The position numbers and the translations under genes are program-made. The notes beneath the pieces were generated by a model that did not search any database, was not told the origin of the DNA, and worked only from the letters and a program-made list of their open reading frames with translations. A DNA stretch of 64,000 bases from Gemmatimonadaceae bacterium (GTDB lineage Bacteria > Latescibacterota > UBA2968 > UBA8231): positions 80,230-144,229 of the forward strand of contig JAPOZM010000001.1 of the NCBI GenBank assembly GCA_026706075.1, given 5' to 3'. Within the stretch, counting starts at the first letter, position 1; each line of letters opens with the position of its first letter. This document shows positions 61,645-64,000 of the stretch, in pieces.

Positions 61645-62648
61645 GGGACCCGGCCCCAGCGCATGAGGACGCTGCCCCAGGTGAGGCCGGCGCCGACGGC
61701 CGTCATCTGCACCAGGTCTCCGGGTTCCAGGCGGCCCTCCTCCGCCGCCTCGGAGAGGGCGATGGGCACGGTACCGGCCGTGGTGTTGGCATAACGTTCG
61801 ATGTTGCTCAGCACTCGCTCCTCCTCCAGGCCCATGCGCTCGGCGGTGGCGGTGATGATCCGCTGGTTCGCTTGGTGCGGGACGAACAGCTTCAGGTCTT
61901 TCGGGGTCAGTCCGTTTCGCTCCAGCAGGGAGAGCGAGACCTCCGCCATCCGCTGGATGGCGAAGCGGAAGACCGCCCGTCCCTCCTGGTGAAGGTAGTG
62001 GTCCCGGGCTTCCACCGTCTCCCGGGTCGCCGGGTGCAGGCTGCCGCCGGCGCGGATGAAGAGGTCCTTGCCTCCCCGGCCGTCGGCGTGCAGCTCGAAG
62101 TCCACGATCCCTTCGCCCTCAGCCTGCGCCGGCTCGAGCAGAACCCCTCCGGCGCCGTCGCCGAAGAGGACGCAGGTGGCGCGGTCCGTGGGATCGACGA
62201 CGGCGCTCATCTTGTCGGCGCCGATGACCATCACCTTGCGGTGGGCCCCGGTGGCGATGAACTGGGCCCCCGAGACCAGGGCGTAGACGAACCCCGAGCA
62301 GGCGGCCTGGAGGTCGAAGGCCCAGGCGCGGGTGGCGCCGACGGCCGCCTGCACAAGGCAGGCCGTGGAGGGAAGGAGCATGTCGGGCGTCATCGTCGCC
62401 ACGATGATCAGGTCGACCTCCTCGGCGGCGGTACCGGTGCGCCGGAGCAAGCCCTCGGCGACCTGGGTCGCCAGGGTGGAGATGCCGGCCTCTTCGAGGA
62501 TCCGGCGCTCGCGGATTCCGGTGCGCTCGCGGATCCAGGCGTCGGAGCTGTCGACGACGCGCTCGAGGTCGAGGTTGGTGACCACCTTGTCGGGCAGGGC
62601 GCGCTCCACCGCCGTGATCGCCGCGACGGCGGCATGCGCAGGGGACAC
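61641..62648 (-). CDS. fabH: 3-Oxoacyl-ACP synthase III FabH (335 aa)
   Basis: FabH starts fatty-acid synthesis by condensing an acyl-CoA with malonyl-ACP. Cys117 in FDLQAACSGFVYAL, His in FVPHQANQRII and Asn in ERYANTTAGT form the catalytic triad, and the Trp in SSDAWIRERTGIRERR is the CoA-binding segment. GTG at 62648 with GGAG 8 nt upstream. In the usual order plsX would lie directly upstream, but here only a 141-bp noncoding gap precedes it. Chain-starter preference (acetyl or branched) cannot be told. Confidence 0.96.
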   Translation of the reverse strand: MSPAHAAVAAITAVERALPDKVVTNLDLERVVDSSDAWIRERTGIRERRILEEAGISTLATQVAEGLLRRTGTAAEEVDLIIVATMTPDMLLPSTACLVQAAVGATRAWAFDLQAACSGFVYALVSGAQFIATGAHRKVMVIGADKMSAVVDPTDRATCVLFGDGAGGVLLEPAQAEGEGIVDFELHADGRGGKDLFIRAGGSLHPATRETVEARDHYLHQEGRAVFRFAIQRMAEVSLSLLERNGLTPKDLKLFVPHQANQRIITATAERMGLEEERVLSNIERYANTTAGTVPIALSEAAEEGRLEPGDLVQMTAVGAGLTWGSVLMRWGRVP

Positions 62649-62789
62649 GGGGAGATCTCCGGCGCCCTCGGGTTCAGACCGGCGGTGTGACGGAACCGGT
62701 CGAAGGGCCGCCAGGACGCACAGGTGGGCCTGCCTCGATCAGCTCGCTCCCGGCGCGAGCCCGGACGGACCTGGTCAAGGGACCGGTCC
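62649..62789. other. Gap where plsX is normally found
   Basis: The 141 bp between rpmF and fabH hold no ORF of note and no recognisable remnant of plsX. Directly after the rpmF stop there is a 12-bp perfect palindrome, GGGACCGGTCCC, followed on the minus strand by TTGACC without a matching -10. Confidence 0.7.
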
Positions 62790-62972
62790 CTAGTCCGAGG
62801 GCTCGAGGTAGGCGCGGCCCCGGTAGTGGCCGCAACTCTTGCAGACGCGATGGGGGCGGGCGGGCTGGCCGCAGTTGGAACAGGAGGTGATTGTGGCGGC
62901 CCTGAGCTTCCAGTGGGTACGGCGCTTGTCGCGGCGTGTGCGTGAGATCCTTCGCTTCGGTACGGCGGCCAT
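62790..62972 (-). CDS. rpmF: Large ribosomal subunit protein bL32 (60 aa)
   Basis: Ribosomal protein of the 50S subunit. Starts [20 protein letters not shown], as L32 proteins do, and carries a four-cysteine zinc ribbon (CSNCGQ and [10 protein letters not shown]), i.e. the zinc-binding form. Lies 3 bp after yceD. Confidence 0.97.
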   Translation of the reverse strand: MAAVPKRRISRTRRDKRRTHWKLRAATITSCSNCGQPARPHRVCKSCGHYRGRAYLEPSD

Positions 62973-62975
62973 TCC

Positions 62976-63533
62976 CTAGCTCCTTTGACTCGTCTGTTGC
63001 TTCAGTCGGGCGAGAACCTCCCACCGGGGGTCGTCGACCTGGTCCGCGCAGGAGCAGGCGACACGGTTGCGATCCTCCCCGCACCTTGGGCACAGGCCCA
63101 GGCAGTCGGGCTTGCAGTAGATCCGCAGGGGCATCTCCAGCACGAGAGCGTCGTGCAGGCGCTCGACGAGGTCGACCTCCTTGACCCCGGGATCGACGAT
63201 CTCCACCTCGTCCTCCTCCGCAACCGCCGCCACTTCGTCCTCGGTGGCCTCCTTGCGCTGAAGGAGAAACTGCATCTGCCCCCGGACCGGGGCGCGCGCC
63301 TCTGCCAGGCAGCGGCAGCACTCGCCCCGCACCGTGGCGCCGAGGGACCCGCTCACCGTGAACATCTGCAGGCTGCGGACGACCCGCAGGGTGACACCGA
63401 CGGGACCTTCGAACTCGAAGTCGACATCCCCCAGATCGAGATGGTCCGGATCGATGTCGAAGCGATCCTCGCTCCGGCCTTCCTCCACCTCATCGAGCAG
63501 GATCGTCGTCGGCCGCCCCGGGCGGCTCGGCAA
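62976..63533 (-). CDS. yceD: YceD/DUF177 family protein (185 aa)
   Basis: YceD is regularly encoded just upstream of rpmF and has been implicated in 23S rRNA handling or accumulation; the exact function is unsettled. The central beta-sandwich has VSGSLGATVRGECCRCLAEA with the conserved CxRCL element, and the C-terminal half ends with two further CxxC-type pairs, YCKPDCLGLCPRCGEDRN, plus CSC, probably binding zinc. TTG start with GGAGG 5 nt upstream. Acidic linker EDEVAAVAEEDEVE between the halves. Slightly longer than E. coli YceD (173). Confidence 0.88.
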   Translation of the reverse strand: MPSRPGRPTTILLDEVEEGRSEDRFDIDPDHLDLGDVDFEFEGPVGVTLRVVRSLQMFTVSGSLGATVRGECCRCLAEARAPVRGQMQFLLQRKEATEDEVAAVAEEDEVEIVDPGVKEVDLVERLHDALVLEMPLRIYCKPDCLGLCPRCGEDRNRVACSCADQVDDPRWEVLARLKQQTSQRS

Positions 63534-63548
63534 GGGCGCCTCCCCCCC

Positions 63549-63950
63549 TCAGAAGAAGAACCCGATCTCCCGGACCGCGTTCTCCGGAGAGTCGGAGGCG
63601 TGCACGGCGTTGCACTGCACGTCGGTGCCGAAGTCGGCGCGGATCGTGCCCGCCGCCGCGCGGGTGCTGTCGGTCTCGCCGATGAACCGCCGCAGATGGG
63701 CGACGGCGTCGGGGCCCTCCAGCACCATCGGAACCACCGGGCCCGAGGTCATGAAGGCCACCAGTTCGTCGTAGAAGGGCCGCTCCCGGTGAACCTCGTA
63801 GAACGCCCTCGCCCGCTCCTTCGGGAGCCGCTCCATGCGCAGCTCCCGCAACAGGAATCCCTCGTCCTCGAGCCGCGCCAGGATCTGTCCCACGGCGTTC
63901 CTGGCTACGGCGTCGGGCTTGACGATGAGGAGCGTGCGCTCCGTCTCCAC
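63549..63950 (-). CDS. ndk: Nucleoside diphosphate kinase (133 aa)
   Basis: Ndk balances nucleoside triphosphates by ping-pong phosphate transfer through an active-site histidine. N-terminal RTLLIVKPDAVARN, the nucleotide-binding FIGETDSTRAAAGTIRADFG, and His117 in CNAVHASDS are intact. GTG start is preceded by a G-rich stretch but no clean Shine-Dalgarno sequence. It is the first gene visible in the minus-strand housekeeping run; the remaining 50 bp to the window edge contain no recognisable gene end. Confidence 0.96.
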   Translation of the reverse strand: METERTLLIVKPDAVARNAVGQILARLEDEGFLLRELRMERLPKERARAFYEVHRERPFYDELVAFMTSGPVVPMVLEGPDAVAHLRRFIGETDSTRAAAGTIRADFGTDVQCNAVHASDSPENAVREIGFFF

Positions 63951-64000
63951 CTGCGATCCCCCCGCGAACCGGCGAAAAAGCGGCCGGAGCGGACACCGCT

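Overview
This is a contiguous stretch of GC-rich bacterial chromosome with dense, often overlapping genes. I see no rRNA, tRNA, CRISPR array, insertion sequence or prophage gene. The gene content points to a Gram-negative, diderm member of the FCB superphylum, perhaps Latescibacterota or a related uncultured lineage. The reasons are secreted proteins ending in a TPNGDGxND/FlgD-Ig type C-terminal domain, large predicted outer-membrane barrels, SurA/PpiD-type chaperones, an FG-GAP/ASPIC lipoprotein, and many Gfo/Idh, metallophosphoesterase and MmgE/PrpD-type catabolic genes. The phylum assignment is an inference.

Layout. (1) 1-10.97 kb, minus strand: a large amino-acid operon, ilvC-leuA-leuC-leuD-leuB-cimA-argJ-aspC-accA (accA runs off the left edge). 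It has a clear promoter (TTGACA, 17 bp, TATATT) and a leucine/isoleucine-rich leader peptide that suggests attenuation. CimA together with LeuBCD would give a threonine-independent route to isoleucine. (2) 11-20.1 kb: small accessory units, comprising an Nramp-like transporter with a Gfo/Idh oxidoreductase, a MagIII-like DNA glycosylase coupled to an aldolase-like gene, rhamnose mutarotase with a CysE-like protein, an MBL hydrolase and two metallophosphoesterases. (3) 20.2-23.5 kb, minus strand: an FG-GAP/ASPIC lipoprotein and a pentapeptide-repeat protein with a degenerate ion-channel tail. (4) 23.7-38 kb, plus strand: a tightly packed six-gene exported-protein operon, here called A1-B1-P-B2-A2-A3. 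It holds three paralogous discoidin-like surface proteins with TPNGDGxND/FlgD-Ig tails (A), two paralogous predicted outer-membrane barrels with a conserved Asp/Asn-rich segment (B), and between them a SurA-like lipoprotein with duplicated architecture (P). I regard this as the best candidate for an undescribed system. (5) 38-40.3 kb: a tandem duplication of a small secreted CBM9-like gene, each copy with its own promoter and strong intrinsic terminator. (6) 40.3-49.7 kb: catabolic and membrane genes (FAD oxidoreductase, metallophosphoesterase, beta-propeller glycosidase-like protein, a large polytopic membrane protein, a GT39-TPR protein, a PrpD-family protein). (7) 49.7-64 kb, minus strand: a long housekeeping run, ndk-yceD-rpmF-fabH-fabD-fabG, then acpP-fabF-rnc-lplA-dppD-dppF-ppiD-hydroxyacid dehydrogenase-nadK and two SDR genes. 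plsX, usually found between rpmF and fabH, is absent. A strong promoter and a perfect 17-bp palindrome precede acpP.

Most start choices rest on Shine-Dalgarno placement and overlapping stop/start codons (ATGA, GTGA, TGATG). GTG and TTG starts are common. Very long antisense ORFs occur opposite many genes and are artefacts of the high GC content.
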